A stretch of 45,417 nt of DNA from Ruminococcus sp. (GTDB taxonomy: Bacteria; Bacillota; Clostridia; Oscillospirales; Ruminococcaceae), in contig JAFSBM010000135.1 of NCBI GenBank assembly GCA_017437285.1, forward strand, positions 1 through 45,417, written 5' to 3'. The position numbers were made by a program, and so were the translations under genes. Under the pieces are notes generated by a model. It did no database searches. It was not told the DNA's origin and was given only the letters and a program-made list of their open reading frames with translations. The stretch's first letter is position 1, and each line of letters starts with the position of its first letter. Of the stretch, positions 23,090-31,069 are shown in pieces.

Positions 23090-24687
23090 ATGTAGGAGTG
23101 TACTGCCGTGTATCTACCGATTCCGAGGAACAAAGCTTATCTCTTGAAAGTCAAAAGCAGTATTTCAGAGAGGAAGTAAATAAAAATCCAGAATGGAAGT
23201 TGAAAGAGGTATATTACGATGAAGGAATCACAGGAACAAGCACTGAACATCGTGAGGGCTTCAACCGTATGATTGACGACGCTCTGAACGGAGAACTGGA
23301 TTTAATCATAACGAAAGAAATCAGTCGTTTTTCAAGAAACACTGTAGATACGCTATTCTATATCAGACTTCTCAGAGAATGCGGAGTAGAAGTAAAATTC
23401 CTAACTGATGGTATCAATTCGTTTGAAAAAGATACTGAACTCAGACTTACCATTATGGCAAGTATCGCACAAGAGGAAAGTCGCAAGACCTCCGAGCGCG
23501 TTAAATGGGGGCAGAAACGCAGAATGGAGCAAGGAGTCGTATTCGGCAGAGATTTGCTCGGATATACAGTAAAAAAAGGAAAACTTTACATAAATGAAGT
23601 CGAAGCAGAAACTGTTAAGTTGATATTCCATAAATTTCTGAACGAAGGAAAAGGAACGCACGTTATCGCAAGAGAGCTTCGCGAGGCTGGTATACAGCCC
23701 AAACGTGTGAAAGAGTGGAGTAATACGGTTATCCTTCGTGTGCTTCGCAACGAGAAATACGTCGGTGACCTTTGCCAGAAAAAGACGTATACACCTAATT
23801 ACCTTACTCATAAGAAGAAATACAACAGAGGGGCTGAAGAAATGGTCTATCTTAAAGACCACCATGAGCCTATTATTGACAGAGAAACCTGGGACAGAAC
23901 ACAGGAAGAGCTTGCAAGACGTTCTCTTTCAGCAGAACAGAAAGCTAAACACAGCAATCGCTACTGGTGCAGCGGAAAACTCATATGCGGCGAGTGCGGC
24001 AGACGTATGGTAAGCCATGTGAGAAAACGCAGAGATGGTTCAGGCAATAAAACCTGGGTATGCTATGAAAATGTTAAAAACGGAAAGCGTAAGACAGATA
24101 AATTTGGTAACGAAATAGGTTGTGATAATAATTCTGTAAATGAAAAGACCTTATTATCAGCTGTTGCGTATTGTCTGAAATTTATTCAGATGAATTTTAC
24201 CGACCTGAAGCAGGAATTGCTTGACGAAATCAAAGTTGTCCAGTCTTTTCGTCCTAAAGATAATACAGAAGTTTTCTATAAGAAAATTGAAACTTTACAA
24301 AAACAGAAATCAAAAGCTATTACACTCCTGATTGACGAGCTTATTACAGAAGAAGAATTTAAACACAAGAAGAATGAAATTGACCTCAAAATTTCTGAAC
24401 TTCAGGATAAAATTGATTCAATTCTTAATTACGAATCCGAAATCAAAAAGAAAACAAAAACGATTGAAGAGTATATTGCAGAAATTGACCGTATCATGTC
24501 CTATGATATCGAACAAACCGAAATTTACGGCTCTGTTACAGATAAAATCATCATTAACAAGGATGATACTCTTAATGTTTACTTCAAAGGACTGCCGTTC
24601 GGTATCGGTTTAAGCTATACAACAAGCGGAAAGGGTGATAAATACAAATCCATATTCAAATTTCTTGGTACAACCGAGATGAAATAA
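23083..24687 (+). CDS. Large serine recombinase, integrase of the element, 534 aa
   Basis: A site-specific serine integrase. The N-terminal catalytic domain (1-145) has Ser 11 in YCRVSTDSEEQS and KEISRFSRNTVDTL; a recombinase domain (about 155-270, FGRDLLGYTVKKGK) and a zinc-ribbon domain with Cys pairs (CSGKLICGECGRRM, about 293-306, then CYEN and GCDNN) follow, with a long coiled coil (about 390-480) that controls synapsis. Length and order fit the TndX/TnpX-type family. ATG 23083 overlaps the stop of the small gene before it. It is the best candidate for the enzyme that inserted this DNA into cotJC with a GG core. Confidence 0.95.
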   Translation: MLNVGVYCRVSTDSEEQSLSLESQKQYFREEVNKNPEWKLKEVYYDEGITGTSTEHREGFNRMIDDALNGELDLIITKEISRFSRNTVDTLFYIRLLRECGVEVKFLTDGINSFEKDTELRLTIMASIAQEESRKTSERVKWGQKRRMEQGVVFGRDLLGYTVKKGKLYINEVEAETVKLIFHKFLNEGKGTHVIARELREAGIQPKRVKEWSNTVILRVLRNEKYVGDLCQKKTYTPNYLTHKKKYNRGAEEMVYLKDHHEPIIDRETWDRTQEELARRSLSAEQKAKHSNRYWCSGKLICGECGRRMVSHVRKRRDGSGNKTWVCYENVKNGKRKTDKFGNEIGCDNNSVNEKTLLSAVAYCLKFIQMNFTDLKQELLDEIKVVQSFRPKDNTEVFYKKIETLQKQKSKAITLLIDELITEEEFKHKKNEIDLKISELQDKIDSILNYESEIKKKTKTIEEYIAEIDRIMSYDIEQTEIYGSVTDKIIINKDDTLNVYFKGLPFGIGLSYTTSGKGDKYKSIFKFLGTTEMK

Positions 24688-24747
24688 AAGAGGTTTCATA
24701 GGGGTTCTCTTTAAATTACCCTTAAATAAATTACAAAGGAGACGTTT

Positions 24748-25581
24748 ATGGCTAAAGAAGTTATAAGCAAGAGGAGCTTTATTCACGCAAACATCATAGA
24801 AGAGCTTAATGCAAAATATCCTCTTTACAGCGAGAAAAACGGGGTAGCATACAGCAGAGACCTGAAATACATCACTTTTGAGCCTTCAGTTGATTTTGAT
24901 GCCAATATTGTTGCCTTAGATGTGCAGATGGGATTTGGCGTATTCAACGTCATTGTCTATTTTGCTGAAGAAATGATGAAAGGAGGTTACAAAACCAGAG
25001 TTGATGGATATAATCTTGAACGTCATTGTCTTACTTGTTCAGGAAAATATGGTGTACCCGCTGATAAAGTAAAACAAATTGTGGAATCACTTGAAAACTG
25101 TAATTACTTCTTCAGAATTGCAGATGAAACCTATCAGTACCTTACTACCTGTCAGGCGGTCTATGACTACGAACGTTGTATGAACACAAGGCTTGAGAAC
25201 AGAAAAAGAAAAGAAAAAAGTCGTGAAAAGTTCAAACAGATTGTGCAGACACAGAATATGCTGCCTGCAACGCCTCCGCCGCTGCCTCTCCCCGAATATC
25301 CGCCGCAGATGGACTGTAATCAGCAGTACGGTTATCCGAATTCCTGCAATCAGGAATATGATTACCCTTGCACTTGCAGTGAAGAACTTGATAATCTTGA
25401 AGATTTCGAAAGGCAGTATCTTGAAGAAGACAGATGGCGTGAAGAAAATGGTTTGAATCCTCCAATGCCATGCTATGATGAATTTGGAGAAGATAATGAA
25501 ATGTATGACCCTCAGCCACCTACCTCAGACATAGTGTTTGATGAAGCTCTGCTAAGACAAATGGCAGAGCAAAACGATTAA
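24748..25581 (+). CDS. Hypothetical protein with DUF4373-like N-terminus and Pro/Tyr-rich tail, 277 aa
   Basis: Residues 40-145 (FDANIVALDVQMGFGVFNVI, then CNYFFRIADETYQYLTTCQA) resemble the DUF4373/Lin1244-type domain found in replication-linked proteins of phages and integrated elements; this is a weak match by eye. Residues 150-170 are strongly basic (RLENRKRKEKSREKFKQ). The tail is unusual: a Pro run (TPPPLPLPEYPPQ), then Cys/Tyr/Asn repeats (CNQQYGYPNSCNQEYDYPCT) and acidic helices. Start ATG 24748 behind AAAGGAG. It follows the integrase by 60 bases. Confidence 0.65.
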   Translation: MAKEVISKRSFIHANIIEELNAKYPLYSEKNGVAYSRDLKYITFEPSVDFDANIVALDVQMGFGVFNVIVYFAEEMMKGGYKTRVDGYNLERHCLTCSGKYGVPADKVKQIVESLENCNYFFRIADETYQYLTTCQAVYDYERCMNTRLENRKRKEKSREKFKQIVQTQNMLPATPPPLPLPEYPPQMDCNQQYGYPNSCNQEYDYPCTCSEELDNLEDFERQYLEEDRWREENGLNPPMPCYDEFGEDNEMYDPQPPTSDIVFDEALLRQMAEQND

Positions 25582-25589
25582 GAATTTTA

Positions 25590-25620
25590 CCCGTAAGCAC
25601 AGCTTGCGGGCTTTATTATT
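25590..25620 (+). terminator. Rho-independent terminator
   Basis: Stem CCCGTAAGC / GCTTGCGGG with a 3-base loop, then CTTTATTATT; it ends the integrase unit. Confidence 0.78.
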
Positions 25621-25676
25621 TTCGAATAATGTGTAAAATTAACTCGAAAACATTTCGGAAAATGTGTAAAAACCTA

Positions 25677-25705
25677 TTGAAATAATTCTTAAAAAGTGGT
25701 ATAAT
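25677..25705 (+). promoter_or_regulatory. Promoter of the AAA/DUF4143-GmrSD-like operon
   Basis: TTGAAA (25677-25682), a 17-bp spacer, TATAAT (25700-25705), 25 bases before the GTG start. Confidence 0.75.
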
Positions 25706-25729
25706 ACTACTTATAAGGAGCGTGATAAT

Positions 25730-27025
25730 GTGAAACGTAACGCAATAAAAGAACTTTTAGCTTGGAAAAACAGCACTGACCGAAAGCCTCTCGTACTCAA
25801 GGGTGCAAGACAGGTGGGCAAAACCTGGCTTATGGAGGAGTTTGGCAGGTTGTATTATGAAGATACATTCTACTTCAACTTTGACGAAGAGGACGAATTG
25901 AAGTCAATTTTTGAGACAAACAAAAATCCACACAGAATTATTGAATTATTGGGGCTTATCAAGGGTAAAAAGATACTACCAGAAAAGCATCTGATTATCT
26001 TCGATGAGGTACAGGAATGTTCGGAGGCTCTGAACTCTCTGAAATACTTCTGTGAAAAGGCAAATGAATATCACATCATCTCCGCAGGCAGTCTGCTTGG
26101 TACACTGCTTGCAAAGCCTAAGTCATACCCTGTAGGCAAGGTGAATCTTCTGAATATCAGTCCTATGACCTTTGATGAGTTCCTCGCTGCTACGGACGAG
26201 GGGTTGTATTCATACTACACCAGTATTGAAAAGGGACAGCATATTGAGGAAATCTTCCACCATAAACTGCTTGACGCTTACAACTATTATTTAATTATTG
26301 GTGGTATGCCCGAATGTGTGCAGTCGTGGATTACGCACAAAGACCCTGCCGAGATTTCCCGTATTCAGCAGGAATTGATTGAATTATATGAAAATGACTT
26401 CTCCAAGCACAATGGAAAAGTCAACAGTGGACGTATTCTTATGGTTTTCCGTAGCCTTGTAACTCAGCTTTCAAAAGATAATGAAAAATTCGTCTATGGC
26501 TGTGTTCGTGAGGGTGCAAGAGCGAGAGAGTTTGAGGAGGCTATCGAGTGGCTTGTGTCGGCAGGAATGGTTCTGCGTATCTATAACGTAAGTAAGCCTG
26601 AGCACCCCTTAAAAGCATACGAGCAATTAAATCATTTCAAGCTGTTTATGTTCGATGTGGGCTTGATGAAACACATGGCGGCAATCAGCAACGAGGCGAT
26701 TCTCTTGAAGTCTGATTATCAGTTCAAGGGTGCGTTGACAGAAAACTATGTATTACAGCAGATAAAGTCACTGTATGATACCGAACCGAAATATTACGCT
26801 CCGACACCTACAAATGAGATTGACTTTATCGTTCAGAACGGAATGGATATTATTCCGATTGAAGTCAAGGCTGGCGAAAGTGTAACCTCTGCAAGCTTTA
26901 AGAGCTATCTCAAGGAGCATAAACCTGAAAAGGCAGTCCGTTTCTCTAAGCTTGGATATGAGAGCAATGACAGCTTTGTGAATGTTCCTCTTTATTTTGC
27001 AAACAAGATGAATGAGCTTGTATAA
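25730..27025 (+). CDS. AAA ATPase with DUF4143 domain, 431 aa
   Basis: An archaeal-type AAA_14 ATPase. Walker A GARQVGKT at residues 25-32, Walker B LIIFDEVQE (about 86-94), sensor-like HIISAGSLLG. The C-terminal DUF4143 part (about 200-400) includes the nuclease-like EIDFIVQNGMD and IEVKAG (about 365-382), the pattern of a PD-(D/E)xK fold. Start is GTG 25730 with AAGGAG; ATG 25727 is followed at once by TGA and so is excluded. Members of this family are common and of uncertain role. It forms an operon with the DUF262 gene 30 bases downstream, which points to defence or DNA transactions. Confidence 0.9.
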   Translation: MKRNAIKELLAWKNSTDRKPLVLKGARQVGKTWLMEEFGRLYYEDTFYFNFDEEDELKSIFETNKNPHRIIELLGLIKGKKILPEKHLIIFDEVQECSEALNSLKYFCEKANEYHIISAGSLLGTLLAKPKSYPVGKVNLLNISPMTFDEFLAATDEGLYSYYTSIEKGQHIEEIFHHKLLDAYNYYLIIGGMPECVQSWITHKDPAEISRIQQELIELYENDFSKHNGKVNSGRILMVFRSLVTQLSKDNEKFVYGCVREGARAREFEEAIEWLVSAGMVLRIYNVSKPEHPLKAYEQLNHFKLFMFDVGLMKHMAAISNEAILLKSDYQFKGALTENYVLQQIKSLYDTEPKYYAPTPTNEIDFIVQNGMDIIPIEVKAGESVTSASFKSYLKEHKPEKAVRFSKLGYESNDSFVNVPLYFANKMNELV

Positions 27026-27055
27026 TAGCGTTAAACGGAAAGGACTGGAACTAAA

Positions 27056-29155
27056 ATGTTTATATTTCAAGGAAGTATTATAACAAACTTTCTTAGTCAG
27101 AACGGGCAGCAATATAAAATTCCTGTATATCAAAGAAATTATGAATGGTCTAAGGAACAGTGTAAAAAGCTGTTCGAGGACATTGTTCAGGCAGCAGGGC
27201 GAAATCAGCTCCATTTCTGTGGTTCTATCGTATTTCAGCCTCTTGCACCTATTAAAGGTATCAACAACAGCATTATTATTGACGGACAGCAGAGATTAAC
27301 TACGATTTATATACTCATCAAGGCTTTATACGATATGGCGGCAAATGATGCTGAAAAGGTTGCTCCAGAACAGGCTTTGTTCAATAAAGACCAGTTCGGT
27401 CAGTATACAATAGACGACACAAGCAAAATGAAATTAAAGCCTGCTAAGGACAATAATGACCAGCTTCTCAGCCTTATTCATGGCAAATTTGATAAGCTTG
27501 ATAAAAGCTGTGAAATCTACAGAAACTACACTTATTTTTGTGAAATGATAAAGGAACAGCAAAATAAGGGAATGACTGTTTCTGACATTTATCGTGGTAT
27601 CAGCCTGCTGACCGTTGCTGTCATTCAGCTTGATGGAAATGACAAGGCACAGGAAATCTTTGAACGTATCAACTCAACAGGTATTCCGTTAAGCCTTGCT
27701 GATAAAATCAGAAACTACGTATTGATGACTGATATTAATCAGGACTATCTTTATGAAGAATATTGGATAAAAGTTGAGAGAATGCTACCGAAAGAGCAGC
27801 TTTCCGCATTTTTCCTTGACTATCTTAATATCAAGATTGACGGCTTCGCAAAGGAAACCGATGCGTATGACGTTTTCAAATCAGTCTATTCCGATGGAAA
27901 GTTTACAAACGAAAGTATGTTAAAGGAAATTCTGCATTACGCCGAGTTTTATCATACTTTCCTCTACGGAAACAAGGCTTATGGCGAAAATGTAGACTGT
28001 CTGCTGAAAAACCTCCAGAAACTGAAGCAAACAACAGTTTTCCTGTTTCTGTTCAGAGTGTTTGATGACCATAAGGCTGGAATTATTGATAATAAGGAAC
28101 TTGAGAATATACTCCGTTTCCTGCTTAATTACAGCATACGCCGTCTTATTTGTGAAGTAGGTTCAAACTCCCTGAGAGGCTTATATAAGACTCTTTATTC
28201 AAGAGTTTTCGCTCGTCCCGAAAACAAGAATCATTATTATGATGCAATTGTTTCATTCTTCCAGCAGTCAACATCCAAGGATGCTTTGCCTACTGAAGAA
28301 GCATTTACACTTGCACTGGAACAAAACAATCTCTATCGCAAGAATGCCCTTTGCAAGTTCCTGCTTGCTGCTATCGAGAATCAGGGCAAGGAAAAACTGC
28401 AAACAGATAATCTTACAATAGAACATATTATGCCGCAGAATAAAAACTTGTCTACCGCATGGCAGAAAATGCTTGGAGAGAATGAATGGCAAAACGTTCA
28501 GGATAAATATCTGCATACTCTCGGCAATCTTATGCTGACAGGATATAACAGCGAACTTGGTGATAAGCCTTTTGATGTTAAGAAAAAAGAGCTTGAAGAG
28601 GCTGAAACTAAAATAGTTATCCTTTATTCTGATGTCAGAGAATGCGAAAAATGGAACGCAGATACAATAGAAAAGCGTGCTGAAAGACTGTCGGGTATAG
28701 TCAAACAGCTATTTCCGATTGAACAGCCTGTAACACGGATTTCATTTGCTGACCCTCGCTATCAGGAATACACTTGCGATGACCCTGACACAGCAACATA
28801 TAAGACTCCGAATTATTACATTTTACAAGGCGAAAGAGTGAATGCAACAAATTTTGCAGAGCTTTTACGTTCATTAATCAGCCGACTGTATGAAATGGAT
28901 GATAGCATCATTAAGGAAATGGCAAAGAATAACGAATGTCTTATTCCTTGGTCGCAAAATATTCTTTTCTCTTATGATAACGAGCTTGTTTATGGAGATT
29001 TAAAACTTGGAGATACTGATATTTATATGGGTTCAGGATTTTCAGCTTCATATATTATGCATATTATCAGAGCGTTGCTTGATAAATATGATATTGACAG
29101 AAGTGAGTTCGTTTACAGTGCACGTTCCAGCAAAAAGACTGATAAACAAGAATAG
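27056..29155 (+). CDS. GmrSD-like DUF262/DUF1524 protein, 699 aa
   Basis: An N-terminal DUF262 domain has the nucleotide-binding signature IPVYQRNYEW (about 22-31) and DGQQRLTT (about 77-84), as in the GmrS part of type IV restriction enzymes. The central domain carries the DUF1524 HNH-type nuclease (IEHIMPQNKNLS, about 456-467, and LGNLMLTGYNSELG). The last 110 residues form an extra domain (NYYILQGERVNATN ... SASYIMHIIRALLD). It would cut modified foreign DNA using nucleotide hydrolysis. ATG 27056 has only a weak GGAAAGGA about 14 bases upstream. Second gene of the operon with the AAA ATPase, close to the right end of the element. Confidence 0.9.
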   Translation: MFIFQGSIITNFLSQNGQQYKIPVYQRNYEWSKEQCKKLFEDIVQAAGRNQLHFCGSIVFQPLAPIKGINNSIIIDGQQRLTTIYILIKALYDMAANDAEKVAPEQALFNKDQFGQYTIDDTSKMKLKPAKDNNDQLLSLIHGKFDKLDKSCEIYRNYTYFCEMIKEQQNKGMTVSDIYRGISLLTVAVIQLDGNDKAQEIFERINSTGIPLSLADKIRNYVLMTDINQDYLYEEYWIKVERMLPKEQLSAFFLDYLNIKIDGFAKETDAYDVFKSVYSDGKFTNESMLKEILHYAEFYHTFLYGNKAYGENVDCLLKNLQKLKQTTVFLFLFRVFDDHKAGIIDNKELENILRFLLNYSIRRLICEVGSNSLRGLYKTLYSRVFARPENKNHYYDAIVSFFQQSTSKDALPTEEAFTLALEQNNLYRKNALCKFLLAAIENQGKEKLQTDNLTIEHIMPQNKNLSTAWQKMLGENEWQNVQDKYLHTLGNLMLTGYNSELGDKPFDVKKKELEEAETKIVILYSDVRECEKWNADTIEKRAERLSGIVKQLFPIEQPVTRISFADPRYQEYTCDDPDTATYKTPNYYILQGERVNATNFAELLRSLISRLYEMDDSIIKEMAKNNECLIPWSQNILFSYDNELVYGDLKLGDTDIYMGSGFSASYIMHIIRALLDKYDIDRSEFVYSARSSKKTDKQE

Positions 29156-29166
29156 TAATAAATAGT

Positions 29167-29198
29167 CTGGGAAAGCTCATAAAACTGTGCTTTCCCAG
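29167..29198 (+). terminator. Terminator of the GmrSD-like operon
   Basis: A perfect 10-bp stem CTGGGAAAGC / GCTTTCCCAG; no long T-run follows, only TGCCATTTATAT. Confidence 0.65.
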
Positions 29199-29212
29199 TG
29201 CCATTTATATCA

Positions 29213-29340
29213 ATTCGCTCAGTTTTTGTTGTAAATCTCTGATAATTCCCTCATTTTTTGTTGGATTTCTCAGATAATTCGCTCTGATTTTGTTGTAAAA
29301 CGCAAATTATTCACTCATTTTTTGTATAAGACATTTTCTG
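29213..29340. repeat. Four 32-bp tandem repeats next to the right end
   Basis: Units start at 29213, 29245, 29277 and 29309, exactly 32 bp apart. Each begins ATTC-N-CTC, then (A/T)(T/G)TTTTTGTTG, and the first two end in CTCTGATA or CTCAGATA. They are 60-80% alike and have no unique spacers between them. They lie about 90 bp inside attR and could bind a protein (excision factor, replication initiator) or be an origin for the excised circle. Confidence 0.8.
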
Positions 29341-29405
29341 TCAGATATAAAAGAAGCATAGTCTTAAAACAAGATGAATAAAACTCGTATAATACCAACA
29401 GCCAG

Positions 29406-29429
29406 AAAAGCCCGTAAAACAGGGCTTTT
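29406..29429. terminator. Terminator at the right boundary of the element
   Basis: Stem AAAAGCCC / GGGCTTTT around GTAAAACA, immediately inside the att arm. It would shield the element from transcription on either side. Confidence 0.65.
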
Positions 29430-29431
29430 CC

Positions 29432-29485
29432 AGATGTCATATACCGATAACAATACAGGCACAGAAGAACTTGCCCACGTTGAAA
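29432..29485. other. attR of the element
   Basis: The element arm (29432-29457) meets the chromosomal arm (29460-29485) at GG 29458-29459. The element arm AGATGTCATATACCGATAAC matches the inverted left arm at 21 of 26 positions. Confidence 0.82.
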
Positions 29486-29886
29486 TGATCTCGGCGATAC
29501 TCTATCAGCTTACAAAAGATTTATCCATTGATGAAATTAAGGCAAGCGGATTTGACACCTATTTTGTAGACCACACCACAGGAATTTATCCCGTAGCTGC
29601 ATCAGGTGCTCCATTTACCGCAACCTATTTCCAGTCCAAAGGCGATATTATCACCGATCTTCACGAAAATCTTGCGGCAGAACAGAAAGCACGTACCACC
29701 TATGACAACATTCTCCGCCTTGCCGATGACCCTGATGTACGTGATCCAATTAAGTTTCTGCGACAGCGTGAAATCGTCCACTATCAGCGTTTTGGCGAGG
29801 CTCTCCGCCTGACTACCGACAGACTCAATTCTAAGAATTTCTACGCCTGCAATCCAAGTTTTGATAAGAATTGCCCTAACAGATAA
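29458..29886 (+). pseudogene. cotJC: 3' part of CotJC-type manganese catalase, split by the element
   Basis: From 29460 the frame reads TEELAHVEMISAILYQL, then SGFDTYFVDHTTGIYPVAAS and FLRQREIVHYQRFGEALRLT, the second half of the CotJC family including the metal-binding EELAHVE and the E...H of REIVHYQRFGE. The frame is open upstream into the element, and ATG 29374 or 29434 could in theory start a fused protein, but neither has a ribosome site. The protein is a two-iron/manganese ferritin-like catalase that sits in the spore coat in Bacillus and Clostridium. In this state it is inactive; precise excision would join it to 2057-2259 in frame. Confidence 0.9.
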
Positions 29887-29903
29887 ATTGATATACCACG
29901 CAA

Positions 29904-29933
29904 AATACCGCACATCTTCAAATGTGCGGTATT
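29904..29933. terminator. Bidirectional terminator between cotJC and the CaCA gene
   Basis: Perfect stem AATACCGCACAT / ATGTGCGGTATT with loop CTTCAA. The T-run is best on the minus strand (GGTATTTTG). The same stem recurs at 36117-36147. Confidence 0.82.
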
Positions 29934-29937
29934 GCAT

Positions 29938-30876
29938 TTACTGATTATTAAGAAGTACCACGAAATATGCGGCATAGCTGAGGAGCATTGTAATACCTGC
30001 CCAGCGTTTCAGCTGCTTTGTCCAAATGCAGCAGAGGAGAAGAAGAACACCCGCTGCAATAGCGATAATGCTGTCAAAAATAAAGTTTGCTGCAAAAGGA
30101 ACGGGAATAACGATGGAGGAAATTCCTACAACGAAAAGTATGTTGAAAATATTGCTTCCTACGATATTACCGATAGCAATATCTGCATTTCCCTTTCTTG
30201 CGGCTGTAACTGATGTGAACAATTCAGGCAGAGATGTACCGAGGGCAACAATTGTAAGACCGATAAAGCGTTCACTTACGCCAAGTGCCTGTGCAATTTT
30301 TGTAGCTGCGTCAACAGTTACATTACTGCCGCCTACAATAAGTACAAGACCAATGATTGCAAAAATTATTGCCTTTGACACAGACATATTATTTGCAGCT
30401 TCATCATTTTCAGTATTCTTATCTTTTTTTGCCATACGGAACAGATAAGCGAGGTATACAACAAACAACGCAATTAAAATAATACCGTCCACAAGACTAA
30501 CAACGCCGTCAAGACCGAGAATAAGCATTATAACCGTTATAGCAATCATAAATGGAGTTTCGACTTTTATTGTTGATTTTGCTACGGCGATAGGCACAAT
30601 AACGGAAGAAAGTCCCAGTATAATCAGAATATTGAGAATGTTGCTTCCCACAATATTGCCAATAGTGATGTCGGCATTTCCTTTAAAAGCCGCACTTATA
30701 CTTACAGCAGCTTCAGGAGCGCTTGTTCCCATAGCTACAATTGTAAGACCGATTACAAGCTGAGGGATACCGAATTTTGCTGCAATTCCCGATGAACCGT
30801 CAACGAACCAATCTGAGCCTTTAACCAGCATAACAAAGCCCACAGCGAGTAATAAAACTTGTAATAAAATTCCCAT
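29938..30876 (-). CDS. Calcium/sodium antiporter, CaCA family (YrbG-like), 312 aa
   Basis: An integral membrane protein with ten or so helices in two halves. Each half holds an alpha-repeat signature: GTSAPEAAVSISAAFKGNAD then GNIVGSNILN, and GTSLPELFTSVTAARKGNAD then GNIVGSNIFN. These carry the acidic and polar residues that bind Na+ and Ca2+. A polar loop (KKDKNTENDEAANN) joins the halves. It exports Ca2+ in exchange for Na+ (or H+). Start ATG 30876 behind AAAGGATT. It is a single gene between a terminator and the second MITE copy. Confidence 0.94.
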   Translation of the reverse strand: MGILLQVLLLAVGFVMLVKGSDWFVDGSSGIAAKFGIPQLVIGLTIVAMGTSAPEAAVSISAAFKGNADITIGNIVGSNILNILIILGLSSVIVPIAVAKSTIKVETPFMIAITVIMLILGLDGVVSLVDGIILIALFVVYLAYLFRMAKKDKNTENDEAANNMSVSKAIIFAIIGLVLIVGGSNVTVDAATKIAQALGVSERFIGLTIVALGTSLPELFTSVTAARKGNADIAIGNIVGSNIFNILFVVGISSIVIPVPFAANFIFDSIIAIAAGVLLLLCCIWTKQLKRWAGITMLLSYAAYFVVLLNNQ

Positions 30877-30904
30877 AATAATTTAATCCTTTCATATTCC
30901 CTTT

Positions 30905-31064
30905 AGGGCATCTCTAAAAACTCGTTTGATTAAAGAAAAAACAGATAGGTATGACAGCTGCAAGGAAACCTTCCGAAGGCGTGCTGTCGCACTCCAAGGG
31001 AGGTTGACGAAGCAGATGTCGTGCATAGCTGTTTTTTCTCAAAAGGGGTTTTTAGAGATGCCCT
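30905..31064. repeat. 160-bp MITE-like element, family 1, copy 2
   Basis: Same length and ends as 683-842 with about 15 substitutions. Left end AGGGCATCTCTAAAAACTC, right end GGGTTTTTAGAGATGCCCT. TTTA flanks GGGCATC...GATGCCC on both sides (30902-30905 and 31064-31067), a perfect 4-bp duplication. It lies between the divergent ends of two genes, five bases after the stop of the phosphate transporter. Confidence 0.88.
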
Positions 31065-31069
31065 TTATT

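Larger units (their letters stand above)
2258..29459. mobile_element. 27.2-kb integrated element (serine-integrase type) in cotJC
   Basis: The ends are defined by the shared trinucleotide AGG (core GG at 2258-2259 and 29458-29459) and by the interruption of one conserved gene. Excision would release a 27,200-bp circle. The large serine recombinase at 23083-24687 is the likely integrase. Cargo: XRE repressor, sigma-sensor-lipoprotein operon, small serine recombinase, type I restriction-modification locus with hsdS inversion, unknown small genes, and a probable GmrSD-like/AAA defence pair. I see no relaxase, coupling protein, type IV secretion or phage structural gene, so it probably depends on other elements for transfer. 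Terminators stand just inside both ends (2305-2343, 29406-29429), which would insulate it from chromosomal transcription. Confidence 0.88.

Noticed and set aside
24699-24728. AGGGGTTCTCT similar to a MITE family 2 end
   Set aside because: Only 11 bases match and no second end is found nearby; probably chance.
29213-29340. CRISPR-like periodic repeats
   Set aside because: The 32-bp units follow each other directly without spacers and differ from one another, and no cas gene is present; it is a tandem repeat.
2258-29459. Conjugative element (ICE) or prophage
   Set aside because: No relaxase, coupling protein, secretion or phage structural/packaging genes were seen; only integration and cargo functions.
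29374-29886. Intact 170-aa gene starting inside the element
   Set aside because: The ATG at 29374 has no ribosome site and its first 28 codons come from the terminator and att arm; the rest is the cotJC 3' part.
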